From NCBI RefSeq assembly GCF_944324505.1, contig NZ_CALUWO010000001.1, positions 310,001 through 374,000 of the forward strand: DNA of 64,000 bases. Direction: 5' to 3'. The notes below the pieces were generated by a model. The model did not search any database and was not told the DNA's origin. It was given only the letters and a program-made list of their open reading frames with translations. Every line of letters starts with the position of its first letter. Within the stretch, counting starts at the first letter, position 1. The position numbers and the translations under genes are program-made. The stretch comes from an uncultured Desulfovibrio sp. (GTDB taxonomy: Bacteria > Desulfobacterota > Desulfovibrionia > Desulfovibrionales > Desulfovibrionaceae). Positions 23,673 to 33,557 of the stretch are shown here, piece after piece.

Positions 23673-26084
23673 CTAGATGCGCACGCCCAGCTGCTGCACC
23701 AGCGATTGTGCCACCTTTTCCCGCTCCTTGTCCACTTCCGCATCCTTGAGGGTGCGCTGGGCATGACGGAAGGTGAGGCGGAAGGTGAGGTTGCGTTCCT
23801 CGCTGCCCTCGGGTTCAAAGCAGTCCAGCAGCACCACGTCTTCCAGCAGGGGCAGGTGCATGCCGCGCACATGCTCCAGCACAGCGCCCACCTGCAAGCC
23901 GGCAGGTGCAACCACCGTGATGTCGCGGCGCACCGGCGGATACACGGGCAGGGAGCGGAAGCGCACCCGCGCCGCATCGTGCAGGGTGCGCAGCACATCC
24001 AGGTCCAGCTCTGCCAGCCAGACATCCTTGCGGGCGTGGAAGGCATCGGCCATGTCGGGACGCACGCGCCCCATGACCCCCACCTCCGTTTCGCCGTCCG
24101 CCGAGGGGACGCACACGCTGACGCAGGGCAGCAGGAAGGGATGGTCCGCACACTGGCGGCACACCGGGGCAGACAGGTGCAGGAAGGCCAGGAAATGCTC
24201 CACAATGCCCTTGAGGTCCGCATAGTCCATATCCCCGTCCACCTGCGGCCAGGCCGTGTCATAGCGCGAGCCGTACAACAGCACGCCCAGCTTGCCCGTT
24301 TCCAGGGCGCCGGTATCGTGCGCATCCGTCATGGGACGGGCATGGAAGACGTGGGCCAGCTCAAAGAGGCGCAGCCCCTGCGCGCCCTGGGCCAGGTTGT
24401 TGCGCAGGTCATGCAGCAGCCCCGGCGCAAGCCAGGTGCGCAGCACGTCCTGTTCCGCCGACAGGGGATTCTTGATGGAAATGCGCCCTTCCACGGGCAG
24501 ATGCAGATGGTCCAGGTCCTTGTGGCCCACAAAGCTGTAGTTCACGGCCTCGTTGAGGCCCAGCCCCGCTCCCCAGCGCTTGATGCGCGACCAGAAGGCA
24601 TAGCGGGATTCCGGCTCGCCGGCCCGGTCCAGGTCCTGCGTAAAGGACGGCAGCGCCGGCGGAATGGTGTCCAGACCATACATGCGGCCCACTTCCTCCA
24701 CCAGGTCGGCCTCGCGGGTCAGGTCAGGGCGCCAGCTGGGCTGAGTCACCTTCCAGCCGTCGGCGCCCGTTTCCACATGGCAGCCGAGACCTTCCAGCAC
24801 CTGGCGGTCAAAGTCCTCGCCCAGATGCACGCCCAGCAGCTCGTCGGCCCGGGCCGGGCGGAAATCCATCACCACCGGCACAAAGGGCCGCGGTTCGGCC
24901 ACCACCACGCCGGGGCAGACCTTGCCGCCAGCCAGTTCGGCCATCATGGCGCAGGCGCGGTCCAGCGCCCAGCGGCTGCGGCACTGGTCGATGCCGCGCT
25001 CGAAGCGGTAGGACGCCTCGGAAGACAGGCCCAGGCGGCGCGAGGTCTTGCGGATGGTGCCCGGCCGGAAGACCGCGCTTTCCAGAAAGACATTGGTGCT
25101 GTTATCGTCGATTTCCGTATTCAGGCCGCCCATGACGCCGGCCAGGCCCACGGCGCGCTCGGCATCGCGAATGCAGAGGTCGCGCGCATCAAGGGTACGT
25201 TCCTGCCCGTCCAGGGTCACGAACTTCTCGCCGTCTGCCGCGCGGGACACCACGATGCGCCCCCCGGCCAGCTTGTCCAGGTCAAAGGAGTGCAGCGGCT
25301 GCCCGCATTCCATGAGGATGTAGTTGGTCACGTCCACAATATTGGAAATGGGCCGCACGCCCACGGCATGCAGACGATGCCGGATGCGCATGGGCGAAGG
25401 GGCAATCTTGCTGCCCGTGATGACACGCCCCGCATACAGCCAGCAGAGATCGGGATCGCGAATATCCACCGGGGGAAGGGGCACGGCCGGGCCATCCTCC
25501 ACCAGGGTATGCTGGGGAATGGTCAGGGGCAGATGAAAGGCCTGGGCCGTTTCCCGGGCCAGCCCCAGCACGGAGAGACAGTCGGCGCGGTTGGGCGTGA
25601 TGGAAATGTCCAGCACCTCGCTGTCCAGGTCCAGGGTATCCACCAGCCTGGCGCCGGGGACGGCGCTGTCAGGCAGCACCATGATGCCCGTATGATCCTC
25701 GGTCAGGCCCAGTTCCCGCTCGGAACAGATCATGCCGCAGCTGGGCGCGCCGCGCAGCTTGGCCTTCTTGATGACCAGTCCCCCGGGCATGGTGGTACCC
25801 ACCAGAGCCACGGGAACCTTCTGCCCGGCGGCCACATTGGGTGCCCCGCAGACGATGTCCAGCAGCTCGCCCTGCCCGGCATCCACCTTGCAGAGGTGCA
25901 GGTGATCCGATTGGGGATGATCCGTGCATTCCACCACGTGTCCCACCACAATGGAGGAAATGGCATCATAGGGACGGAGGATTTCTTCCAGTTCCAGTCC
26001 CAGCATGGTCAGTCGGTCGCCCAGTTCCTGCGCCGACCCTTCATAGGGGACAAATTCACGCAACCAAGACAGGGAAAGCAGCAT
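23673..26084 (-). CDS. pheT: phenylalanine-tRNA ligase beta subunit
   Basis: Large subunit of the alpha2beta2 phenylalanyl-tRNA synthetase, 803 aa, the usual length. In order: start LLSLSWLREFVPYE, the OB-like tRNA-binding domain (VGHVVECTDHPQSDHLHLCKVDAG...CGAPNV), the B3/B4 editing region, the B5 domain (RPDLTREADLVEEVGRMYG) and the C-terminal ferredoxin-like anticodon-binding domain (VYPPVRRDITVVAPAG...FRLTFRHAQRTLKDAEV). It follows pheS with one small gene in between, which is unusual because pheS and pheT are normally adjacent. Confidence 0.97.
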   Translation of the reverse strand: MLLSLSWLREFVPYEGSAQELGDRLTMLGLELEEILRPYDAISSIVVGHVVECTDHPQSDHLHLCKVDAGQGELLDIVCGAPNVAAGQKVPVALVGTTMPGGLVIKKAKLRGAPSCGMICSERELGLTEDHTGIMVLPDSAVPGARLVDTLDLDSEVLDISITPNRADCLSVLGLARETAQAFHLPLTIPQHTLVEDGPAVPLPPVDIRDPDLCWLYAGRVITGSKIAPSPMRIRHRLHAVGVRPISNIVDVTNYILMECGQPLHSFDLDKLAGGRIVVSRAADGEKFVTLDGQERTLDARDLCIRDAERAVGLAGVMGGLNTEIDDNSTNVFLESAVFRPGTIRKTSRRLGLSSEASYRFERGIDQCRSRWALDRACAMMAELAGGKVCPGVVVAEPRPFVPVVMDFRPARADELLGVHLGEDFDRQVLEGLGCHVETGADGWKVTQPSWRPDLTREADLVEEVGRMYGLDTIPPALPSFTQDLDRAGEPESRYAFWSRIKRWGAGLGLNEAVNYSFVGHKDLDHLHLPVEGRISIKNPLSAEQDVLRTWLAPGLLHDLRNNLAQGAQGLRLFELAHVFHARPMTDAHDTGALETGKLGVLLYGSRYDTAWPQVDGDMDYADLKGIVEHFLAFLHLSAPVCRQCADHPFLLPCVSVCVPSADGETEVGVMGRVRPDMADAFHARKDVWLAELDLDVLRTLHDAARVRFRSLPVYPPVRRDITVVAPAGLQVGAVLEHVRGMHLPLLEDVVLLDCFEPEGSEERNLTFRLTFRHAQRTLKDAEVDKEREKVAQSLVQQLGVRI

Positions 26085-26114
26085 AATATCTCTCGCTGGC
26101 CGTGAGGCCGATTA

Positions 26115-26534
26115 TCAGTTGAAATTCCATGCGGGCCTGGATTCCTGCACCTCAGGCAGGGGCCGTACCGGCTTCGCCTCGCGGCCATAGCCGCCATAGG
26201 CGCCCGGCCCGGGGCGGTGCCGGGGCTTTGCTTCCGGGGGAGGACGGTCTTCCAGCACGCGACCGTAGGCATCGGTATAGCCCATGCCGCCTTGATCCGT
26301 ACGGCTCACATCGCGCCCGGGCAGTCCCTCCAGGGGGCGGGGGCCCCCCGGCGGTTCCAGACCGGAACGCCGCGGGCTGAAGGCGGATGCCGCCAGGACG
26401 CTCTCTGCGCAGGCATGCCACATCAGCGTGCCTGCCGTGCCGCACAGGGCAAGAACCAGCAGCAGCATGCGCAGCCGGCGCCACACCGGCGCAGCGGCCC
26501 TGCTAGGCGAACTGGCCAAGGAAACGCGCGTCAT
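26115..26534 (-). CDS. small membrane-anchored hypothetical protein between pheS and pheT
   Basis: No family recognised. With the ATG at 26534 the protein has 139 aa and overlaps the 3' end of pheS by 32 bp. The N-terminus is basic, followed by one hydrophobic helix ([18 protein letters not shown]), then a Pro/Gly/Arg-rich hydrophilic tail with several Tyr/Gly turns ([15 protein letters not shown]). This suggests a signal-anchored, mostly disordered periplasmic protein. The start is uncertain: an ATG at 26468 begins right at the helix, and neither ATG has a clear RBS. Position and frame support a real, translationally coupled gene. Confidence 0.5.
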   Translation of the reverse strand: MTRVSLASSPSRAAAPVWRRLRMLLLVLALCGTAGTLMWHACAESVLAASAFSPRRSGLEPPGGPRPLEGLPGRDVSRTDQGGMGYTDAYGRVLEDRPPPEAKPRHRPGPGAYGGYGREAKPVRPLPEVQESRPAWNFN

Positions 26535-27537
26535 TTTCAAAGAACATCCGCAAATCGCCAATGCCGTACTTAAGCATGGCCACACGTTCCACACCCAGGC
26601 CAAAGGCAAAGCCGCTCACGTCGGACGGATAGCCCACCGCCGCATAGACCGCGGGGTCCACCATGCCGCAGCCCAGGATTTCCACCCAGCCCGTGGTCTT
26701 GCACACGCGGCAGGGTTCGCCGTTCACATGGCCCTTGCCGCCGCACATGCAGCAGGAGATGTCCACTTCGGCGGAAGGTTCCGTGAAGGGAAAGAAGCTG
26801 GGACGGAAGCGCACCTGGGTGGCGCTGCCGAAAATCTCGCGCACAAAGGCGGTGAGAATGCCGCGCAGATGGGCCATGCTGATGCCGTGGCCCACCATGA
26901 GGCCCTCGATCTGATGGAACATGGGCGTATGGGTGAGGTCGGAGTCGCGGCGATAGACCTTGCCGGGGCAGATGACCGCCAGGGGCGGCTTGCGGGAAAG
27001 CATGGTGCGCACCTGCACAGGCGAGGTATGGGTGCGCATGACCACCTTGTCGCTGACATACAGGGTATCCTGCATGTCGCGGGCAGGATGCTCCGGCGGC
27101 ATGTTGAGAGATTCGAAATTGTAGAAGTCGTTTTCCACTTCCGGGCCGGAGGCCACGTCAAAGCCCAGGCCGCGCAGCACATCGCAGATTTCCTCGATGA
27201 CCAGCGTGTCGGGATGCAGGGAACCGCGCCAGGGCAGGCGACCGGGGATGGTGGGGTCAAAGCGGCGCAGGGCCTCGGCCTCGCGGGCCTGTTCCAGCGC
27301 GCTTTTGTGCTGCTCGAACAGGGCGGAAAGCTGTTCCTTCACGGCGTTGGCCTTCTGCCCGGCGGCCGGCCTGTCAGCCGGCGCCAGCTGCGGCAGGGCG
27401 CTCATGATATGGGCCAGACGCCCCTTGCGACCCAGAAAATCCACGCGCAGGACTTCCAGCGCCTCCAACGAAGAAGCCTGGGCCAAACCCGATTCGAGTT
27501 CCGGCACCAGACCTTCCAATGCGGTAATCAGATCCAT
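26503..27537 (-). CDS. pheS: phenylalanine-tRNA ligase alpha subunit
   Basis: Catalytic subunit of phenylalanyl-tRNA synthetase, 344 aa. It has an N-terminal coiled coil (residues 1-85), class II motif 2 (TSPVQVRTM...[21 protein letters not shown]) and motif 3 ([28 protein letters not shown]). The ATG at 27537 gives the normal start [10 protein letters not shown]. An intrinsic terminator lies upstream between rplT and pheS, so expression probably depends on readthrough or a local promoter. Confidence 0.97.
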   Translation of the reverse strand: MDLITALEGLVPELESGLAQASSLEALEVLRVDFLGRKGRLAHIMSALPQLAPADRPAAGQKANAVKEQLSALFEQHKSALEQAREAEALRRFDPTIPGRLPWRGSLHPDTLVIEEICDVLRGLGFDVASGPEVENDFYNFESLNMPPEHPARDMQDTLYVSDKVVMRTHTSPVQVRTMLSRKPPLAVICPGKVYRRDSDLTHTPMFHQIEGLMVGHGISMAHLRGILTAFVREIFGSATQVRFRPSFFPFTEPSAEVDISCCMCGGKGHVNGEPCRVCKTTGWVEILGCGMVDPAVYAAVGYPSDVSGFAFGLGVERVAMLKYGIGDLRMFFENDARFLGQFA

Positions 27538-27592
27538 GCAGTTCTTCCCACTGCCGCAGGGCGGCACGATGCGGCACGGAAACTTCCCGTGC

Positions 27593-27650
27593 CTTCACAA
27601 AAACATACGCGGCACGCCGAAACAGGTCTTGCCTGCAGGGCGTGCCGCGT
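27593..27650 (-). terminator. terminator or attenuator between rplT and pheS
   Basis: Perfect 12-bp inverted repeat ACGCGGCACGCC / GGCGTGCCGCGT with a 20-nt loop. On the minus strand it is followed by ATGTTTTTGTG. It lies 29 bp after the rplT stop, so it can separate ribosomal protein from pheST transcription. Confidence 0.75.
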
Positions 27651-27678
27651 CACACAGCAAACCGTCCGACAACGCCTG

Positions 27679-28029
27679 CTACAGCGCGGCCTTGGCCAGT
27701 TCCACCACCTTGGCGAAATCATCCTTGTGGAAAACGGCCAGATCGGCGAGGACCTTGCGGTTGAGCGTGATGCCGGCCTTGTTGAGGCCATGCATCAGAC
27801 GGCTGTAGGACAGACCGTTCAGGCGCGCACCGGCGTTGATGCGCAGAATCCACAGGGTGCGGAAATCGCGCTTGCGGTGCTTGCGACCGATGAAGGAATA
27901 CTGGAGCGCACGTTCCACGGCCTCGCGGGCGGTACGGTACAGACGGCTGCGGCCGCCGCGAAAGCCCTTGGCAGCGCTCAGATACTTTTTGTGCCGACGA
28001 TGGGCGGCAAGACCTCTCTTCACACGCAT
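27679..28029 (-). CDS. rplT: 50S ribosomal protein L20
   Basis: Primary rRNA-binding protein of the large subunit, 116 aa, normal length. Diagnostic are the basic start [34 protein letters not shown] and the segment [27 protein letters not shown]. The RBS AAGGAGGG is strong. It follows rpmI after an unusually long 276-bp gap. Confidence 0.98.
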   Translation of the reverse strand: MRVKRGLAAHRRHKKYLSAAKGFRGGRSRLYRTAREAVERALQYSFIGRKHRKRDFRTLWILRINAGARLNGLSYSRLMHGLNKAGITLNRKVLADLAVFHKDDFAKVVELAKAAL

Positions 28030-28305
28030 GGGGGAACCCTCCTTTCACCCGGCAGAGGCGGAGGCATAAGCCCGCCGGGGAGTAAAATATCCACACTTTC
28101 CGCGCCTGGCGCGGGACGGAATTGAACAGCCCTGTGTCGCGGCTTCCGTCGGCCGCCGGCCCTGTGGGCCTGTGCCCGTCTGGGCGCCTGTCCGGGCATA
28201 TTGCCCTGCCGGTAGGCGCATGCGCTTGCGCTTCCGGCACATGCTGCCCGCTTTCCGCTGCCGCAGTCACCACCGCCGCAGCCACGCGAGGCAGAACAAC
28301 GGCAC
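28030..28305 (-). other. long rpmI-rplT spacer
   Basis: 276 bp with no gene seen. rpmI and rplT are usually separated by only a few dozen bases. The spacer is G+C-rich and self-complementary in places (for example runs of CCGGCGG/CCGCCGG type), so it may fold into an L20-responsive autoregulatory structure, as L20 represses this operon in other bacteria. That role is inferred. Confidence 0.35.
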
Positions 28306-28503
28306 CTAGCCGTTGGGAAGCATGCGGCGCACAGCCTTTTCGTTGGTCTTGTCCACAAGGGTGACCTGGCCCAGACGCATCTTGCGGCCGGGGGCCTTCT
28401 TGGTCAGGATGTGGCGCAGGTTCTGGCGACGACGCTTGAACTTGCCGCTGCCGGTGAGCTGAAAACGCTTGGCGGCGGCACGCCGGGTTTTGATCTTAGG
28501 CAT
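28306..28503 (-). CDS. rpmI: 50S ribosomal protein L35
   Basis: Small basic large-subunit protein, 65 aa, with the standard start [21 protein letters not shown] and the [13 protein letters not shown] stretch. RBS AAGGAGTA lies before the ATG at 28503. It sits in the conserved infC-rpmI-rplT order. Confidence 0.98.
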   Translation of the reverse strand: MPKIKTRRAAAKRFQLTGSGKFKRRRQNLRHILTKKAPGRKMRLGQVTLVDKTNEKAVRRMLPNG

Positions 28504-28597
28504 GATATACTCCTTGCGCGGTAATCGAACGGTCCGTCTCTGGACGGAAAAGGTATAGTGCCCTAAAAGGCAGCCATGCGCAAGCGCATTTTCTGCG

Positions 28598-29128
<531 letters not shown>

Positions 29129-29129
29129 G

Positions 29130-31082
29130 TTAGGCGAAGCTATAGCTCATCCCTCCACGTTTGAAAGGCTCTTCCCCGTCCGTGCGGATCATGGCGGCCA
29201 CTTCCGCCACGGACTTAAGCCCCACGTTCTCCCCACTGCGCAGACGCACGTTGACGCCGCCGGCCTGCGCCTCCTTCTCCCCAATGACCAGAATATACGG
29301 AATCTTGGCCAGCTGCGCCTCGCGCACCTTGAAGCCGAGCTTTTCGTTGCGCAGATCCGCCGTTGCCCGGATGCCCTGGGCTTTCAGCTCCTTCAGAGCC
29401 TGCGCCGCGGCCTCGTCTCCGGCTTCGGTAACCGTGAGAATGCGGGCCTGTTCGGGCGCCAGCCAGGTGGGCATGGCCCCGGCGTACTGCTCGATGAGCA
29501 CACCGATGAAGCGTTCCACCGATCCCATGATGGCGCGATGCACCATGACCGGGCGGTGGCGTTCGCCATCCTGCCCCACGTAGGTGAGGTCGAAACGCTC
29601 GGGCAGGGTAAAGTCTACCTGAATGGTGGAGCACTGCCACTCGCGGCCGATGCAGTCCAGCAGGCGCACGTCGATCTTGGGACCGTAGAAGGCCCCGTCG
29701 CCCTCGTTGATCTCATAGGGCAGGCCGGCCTTCTGCACGGCGCTGATCAGGGCATTGGTGGCCAGTTCCCAGGCCTCGTCGGTACCGATGCTGTCTTCCG
29801 GCCGGGTGGAGATGGCCACTTTGAACTGGAAGTCAAACAGGTTCATGAGGTCGCGGATCAGGTGAATGACGCCGAGAATTTCATCTTCCAGCTGCTCGGG
29901 CGTGCAGAGGATGTGCGCATCGTCCTGCGTGAACTGGCGCACGCGCAGCAGCCCGTGCAGGGTGCCGCTCTTTTCGTGGCGGTGCACCACGCCCAGCTCG
30001 AAGTAGCGCTGCGGCATGTCGCGGTAGCTGCGCAGCTCGTTCTTGAAGATGAGCATGTGCGAAATGCAGTTCATGGGCTTGATGCCGTAGGCATCATCCT
30101 CGATCTGCGTGAAATACATGTTCTGGCGATAGTGGTCATAGTGGCCGGAGCGCTGCCAGGTTTCCACGCGCAGCAGCTGCGGCCCCTGCACCATGTCGTA
30201 ATCGCGCTTCAGGTGTTCGCGCCGCCAGAAGTCCTCGAGGATGGTGCGCATGAGCATGCCCTTGGGCAGCCAGAACACCATGCCCGGCGCCACATCCTCA
30301 TGGAAGGTGAACAGGCCCAGCTCGCGGCCCAGCTTGCGGTGATCGCGGCGCTTGGCTTCCTCCAGCTGCTGCAGATAGGCCTTGAGACCCTTTTCATCGG
30401 CAAAGGCCGTTCCGTACAGACGGGACAGCATGGGATTCTTTTCGTCGCCGCGCCAGTAGGCCCCGGCCACGGACAGCAGCTTGGACGCCCGGGAGAAGCC
30501 GGTATGCGGCACGTGAGGGCCGCGGCAGAGGTCGCAGAAGTCGCCGCAGGTATACAGGGTCACCTCGTCCGCATCGATGCCCTCGAGGATTTCCACCTTG
30601 AAGGTTTCGCCCATGGCGCTGAAGCGGGCAATGGCATCGGCCTTGCTGACGCGCTGGCAGGTGAAGGGCAGCTGCGCGGCCACCAGCTTCTGCATTTCGG
30701 CTTCGATGGCCTCGAAGTCATCGCTGGAAAAGGGCTTTTCCACAAAGAAGTCGTAATAGAAGCCGTTTTCGATGGCGGGACCGATGGTCACCTTGGCCTG
30801 GGGATAGAGTTTTTTCACCGCCGCAGCCATGACATGGGCCGTGGAGTGCCGGAGAATGGTCAGTCCTTCCGGGGAATCGGCGGGCACGGGGCGCAGCTCC
30901 GTGCAGCCGGCGGGCACAGGGGCCGAAAGGTCCACAAGGCGGCCCTCGGCATCATCGGCACAGATGGCCCGGGCGGCAACCAGCGACTTGAACTTCTTGC
31001 CGCTCAGCGCTTCCTGGAGCACAGCGGCAACGGTGGCATCAGCGGCGGCCGCAACGGCCTTTCCTTCCACAAGGATGCTCAT
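29130..31082 (-). CDS. thrS: threonine-tRNA ligase
   Basis: Class II synthetase of 650 aa. It has an N-terminal TGS-like domain (residues 1-60), an editing domain with [17 protein letters not shown] and zinc-type residues, and a catalytic core with motif 1 to motif 3: [58 protein letters not shown] [17 protein letters not shown] and [26 protein letters not shown]. The anticodon domain is last. The start MSILVEGK at 31082 has RBS AGAAGGAG. It is first in the minus-strand block, downstream of the tRNA-Val terminator. Confidence 0.98.
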   Translation of the reverse strand: MSILVEGKAVAAAADATVAAVLQEALSGKKFKSLVAARAICADDAEGRLVDLSAPVPAGCTELRPVPADSPEGLTILRHSTAHVMAAAVKKLYPQAKVTIGPAIENGFYYDFFVEKPFSSDDFEAIEAEMQKLVAAQLPFTCQRVSKADAIARFSAMGETFKVEILEGIDADEVTLYTCGDFCDLCRGPHVPHTGFSRASKLLSVAGAYWRGDEKNPMLSRLYGTAFADEKGLKAYLQQLEEAKRRDHRKLGRELGLFTFHEDVAPGMVFWLPKGMLMRTILEDFWRREHLKRDYDMVQGPQLLRVETWQRSGHYDHYRQNMYFTQIEDDAYGIKPMNCISHMLIFKNELRSYRDMPQRYFELGVVHRHEKSGTLHGLLRVRQFTQDDAHILCTPEQLEDEILGVIHLIRDLMNLFDFQFKVAISTRPEDSIGTDEAWELATNALISAVQKAGLPYEINEGDGAFYGPKIDVRLLDCIGREWQCSTIQVDFTLPERFDLTYVGQDGERHRPVMVHRAIMGSVERFIGVLIEQYAGAMPTWLAPEQARILTVTEAGDEAAAQALKELKAQGIRATADLRNEKLGFKVREAQLAKIPYILVIGEKEAQAGGVNVRLRSGENVGLKSVAEVAAMIRTDGEEPFKRGGMSYSFA

Positions 31083-31120
31083 GCAAAAAACTCCTTCTCT
31101 CATGGCCCGGGGCGCATGAT

Positions 31121-31153
31121 GCAAAAAGAAATGGGGAGGCGAAACCTCCCCAT
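31121..31153 (-). terminator. intrinsic terminator after tRNA-Val
   Basis: Stem ATGGGGAGG / CCTCCCCAT with a 5-nt loop, followed on the minus strand by TTCTTTTTGC. It ends the trmFO-tRNA-Val transcript before thrS. Confidence 0.85.
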
Positions 31154-31236
31154 CCTGAAAATTACCGCAGCGCGGCTATAATGGCGGGCACATGGCCCTT
31201 TCGCCTGAAGGGAATCACTCCCCGAATCATCACGTT

Positions 31237-31313
31237 TGGTAGGAACGAGCAGACTTGAACTGCTGACCTCTTCCGTGTCAAGGAAGCGCTCTAGCCACCT
31301 GAGCTACGCTCCT
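31237..31313 (-). tRNA. tRNA-Val (GAC anticodon), CCA encoded
   Basis: The minus strand folds as a full cloverleaf. Acceptor AGGAGCG pairs with CGTTCCT (one G-U), the anticodon stem CTTCC/GGAAG encloses TTGACAC with anticodon GAC, and the T-arm is AGCAG-TTCAAGT-CTGCT. A discriminator A and an encoded CCA end it. It lies 20 bp downstream of trmFO, which makes the T-loop m5U54 in many Gram-positive and delta-type bacteria. Confidence 0.93.
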
Positions 31314-31332
31314 ACGTGAGGCAAGAGTTCTT

Positions 31333-32748
31333 TTATATTTCCTTCCGGCTTCCGTCAAGTTCTTTTTGCGGCGAGGGCAAAAAATCTCCCGTTGCCGCGG
31401 CCCAGTCAGCGGCCAGGCCGGCCTGTCGGCACCAGTCGGCAAAGGCGGCCTGCGCACGGGCGCTGTACAGGGCCTTGCGATCCTTCTTTCTGGCCCGCTC
31501 TCCCAGTTCGGGCATGAGGCCGAAATGGGCATTGGACGGCTGAAAATGCTTGGCCGGGGTGCGCAGGTGATTGAGCAGCGCCCCCAGCGCGCATTCCTGG
31601 GGCGGCAGCGGCAGGTCACGACCCTGCTCGCGGGCCACCAGCCAGAGACCCAGCCAGAGGCCGCTGGCCGCCGACTCCACATAGCCTTCCACGCCCGTGA
31701 TCTGCCCGGCCAGAAAAACCTGCGGCCGGGCACGCAGGGAAAGGTCCGGGGCCAGGGCCTGCGGGGCATTGACATAGGTATTGCGGTGCATGCTGCCGAA
31801 GCGGGCAAATTCGGCCCGTTGCAGGCCGGGCACCAGGCGAAAGACGCGGGCCTGCTCGCCGTAGGTCAGCTTGGTCTGGCACCCCACCAGATTGCAGGCC
31901 TCGCCATTGCTGGTTTCGGCGCGCAGTTGCAGAACAGCCCAGGGGCGCCGCCCGGTGCGCGGGTCCACAAAGCCCACGGGCTTGAGCGGCCCGAAGGTGA
32001 GGGTGCGGGGGCCGCGCTCGGCCAGGGCCTCGATGGGCATGCAGCCCTCGAAATGCCGTTCCTTCTCGAAACCGCGGGCAGCCACCTTGTCCGCCGCCAG
32101 CAGGGCTTCATAAAAGGCCATGTATTCGTCGCGCTCAAAGGGGCAGTTGAGGTAGTCGCCCCCTACCTCGCCCTTTTCCTGCCCGTAGCGGGAGGCCCGG
32201 AACACCACGGACATGTCCAGGGAATGGGTCCAGACAATGGGCGCGATGGCATCATAAAAATAGCAGTGCCCGGCCCCCATCACGTCGGCCAGCGAGGCGG
32301 ACAGGGACTCGCCGGCCATGGGACCGGCCGCAATGATCAGGGTATGGAAGCCCTGCAGGCGGCTGTCGTCCAGACTGTCCACGCGGGCCTCCACCCGCTG
32401 GAGCGTTGCCTGGGCTGCCACGCGGGCCGTCATGTCCGCGGCAAAGGCTTCGCGGTCCACAGCCAGGGCCTTGCCCGCCGGAACACGATGCGCATCGGCG
32501 GCCTGCATGAAATCGCTGCCCAGCGCGCGCATTTCGGCCTTGAGCAGACCGATACCGGAAGTCAGCTCGTCAGAACGCAGGGAATTGGAGCAGACCAGTT
32601 CCGCCAGATAGGGGCTGACATGTGCGGCCGACATGCTGCCGGGCTTCTGCTCGAAAAGGGTCACGTCCAGGCCGGCGCGCGCCAGCCGGAGGGCACATTC
32701 GCAGCCCGCCAGCCCGCCGCCGACCACAGCAAAACGATGATGCGACAC
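31333..32748 (-). CDS. trmFO: methylenetetrahydrofolate-tRNA-(uracil-5-)-methyltransferase
   Basis: Folate/FAD-dependent enzyme forming m5U54 in the tRNA T-loop, 471 aa. The FAD-binding start is FAVVGGGLAGCECALRLARAG. Family segments include VCSNSLRSDELTSGIGLLKAEM, YFYDAIAPIV, CPFERDEYMAFYEAL, TYVNAPQAL and QITGVEGYVESAASGLWLG. The GTG at 32746-32748 is chosen as start because AAGGAG precedes it and the dinucleotide motif follows immediately. It is transcribed towards tRNA-Val. Confidence 0.96.
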   Translation of the reverse strand: MSHHRFAVVGGGLAGCECALRLARAGLDVTLFEQKPGSMSAAHVSPYLAELVCSNSLRSDELTSGIGLLKAEMRALGSDFMQAADAHRVPAGKALAVDREAFAADMTARVAAQATLQRVEARVDSLDDSRLQGFHTLIIAAGPMAGESLSASLADVMGAGHCYFYDAIAPIVWTHSLDMSVVFRASRYGQEKGEVGGDYLNCPFERDEYMAFYEALLAADKVAARGFEKERHFEGCMPIEALAERGPRTLTFGPLKPVGFVDPRTGRRPWAVLQLRAETSNGEACNLVGCQTKLTYGEQARVFRLVPGLQRAEFARFGSMHRNTYVNAPQALAPDLSLRARPQVFLAGQITGVEGYVESAASGLWLGLWLVAREQGRDLPLPPQECALGALLNHLRTPAKHFQPSNAHFGLMPELGERARKKDRKALYSARAQAAFADWCRQAGLAADWAAATGDFLPSPQKELDGSRKEI

Positions 32749-32889
32749 AGGGACTCCTTGAAGAAAGATGTCCGCATGTTGCCCAAGTGCGTGCCCCTTG
32801 GCAAGGACTTTGCGCGGGCGCACATTTCCCGGACAGGGCAGCCCCATGCCCCTTGCCGGATGCGGCCTTGTGCGCTAGGGAAAGGCTGT

Positions 32890-33372
32890 ATGCAAACCTC
32901 ACCTCTTCTCTCTCACTGTCCGGTGCGCATTGCCTTTGTGCGGCCGGAGGCCCGCGCGCTCTATGCGGGTGCGCTGCAACCGGCCACCCGGCATTCCGCC
33001 GGCATGGACCTGCGCGCCTGCCTGGATACGGCCGAGGTGCACATCGCGCCCGGCGCCCGCTGCTGCGTGCCGTCCGGCATCAGCGTGCAGCCCGCCTCGC
33101 CCTCGCTGGCGGGCTTTCTCTATTCGCGCAGCGGCCTCGGCGCCCGCGACGGCCTCACGGTGGCCCAGGGCGTGGGGGTCATTGATCCGGACTATACCGG
33201 CGAAATTCTTGTGGTGCTGCTCAATACCTCCGGCGAGGAACGCATCCTGCGCCGGGGCGAGCGCATGGCCCAGCTGATCTTTCAACCCGTTGTGCGCCCC
33301 TGCTGGGACGTGGTGGATCACCTCGAGACCACGGAGCGCGGCAGCGGCGGTTTCGGGCATACCGGGCGCTAG
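32890..33372 (+). CDS. dut: deoxyuridine 5'-triphosphate nucleotidohydrolase
   Basis: Trimeric dUTPase hydrolysing dUTP to dUMP, 160 aa. All five family motifs are seen in order: SAGMDLRA, YSRSGLGARDGL, GVGVIDPDYTGEI, RGERMAQLIFQPV and RGSGGFGHTGR. It is divergent from trmFO across 141 bp. A GGGAAAGG element precedes the ATG. Confidence 0.96.
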   Translation: MQTSPLLSHCPVRIAFVRPEARALYAGALQPATRHSAGMDLRACLDTAEVHIAPGARCCVPSGISVQPASPSLAGFLYSRSGLGARDGLTVAQGVGVIDPDYTGEILVVLLNTSGEERILRRGERMAQLIFQPVVRPCWDVVDHLETTERGSGGFGHTGR

Positions 33373-33495
33373 CCCTGTGCGGCCGCGCTGCCGCCATGCC
33401 GAAGGGATCACGGGCACACGACAAGCCCCCGGTTCCGGCAAGCCCGCGCACTGCCGCGCCTGCGGCGCCTGCACGAGGGGCGGACACGCCCTTGC

Positions 33496-33515
33496 GTGAA
33501 CAGGCGCCTGTTCAC
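33496..33515. promoter_or_regulatory. perfect 20-bp palindrome upstream of argD
   Basis: GTGAACAGGC is followed directly by its exact complement GCCTGTTCAC, 43 bp before the argD ATG. It could be an operator for a dimeric repressor or an mRNA hairpin. It does not match the ArgR or LexA boxes I know. Confidence 0.5.
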
Positions 33516-33557
33516 ATCTTACTGCCGCCTTGCGGCATCCCTGCGGGGAGGAAAACC

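Noticed and set aside
22476..26105. 1209-codon plus-strand open frame opposite rpe, merR and pheT
   Set aside because: It spans three well-defined minus-strand genes, has shadow-type composition and no initiation signal.
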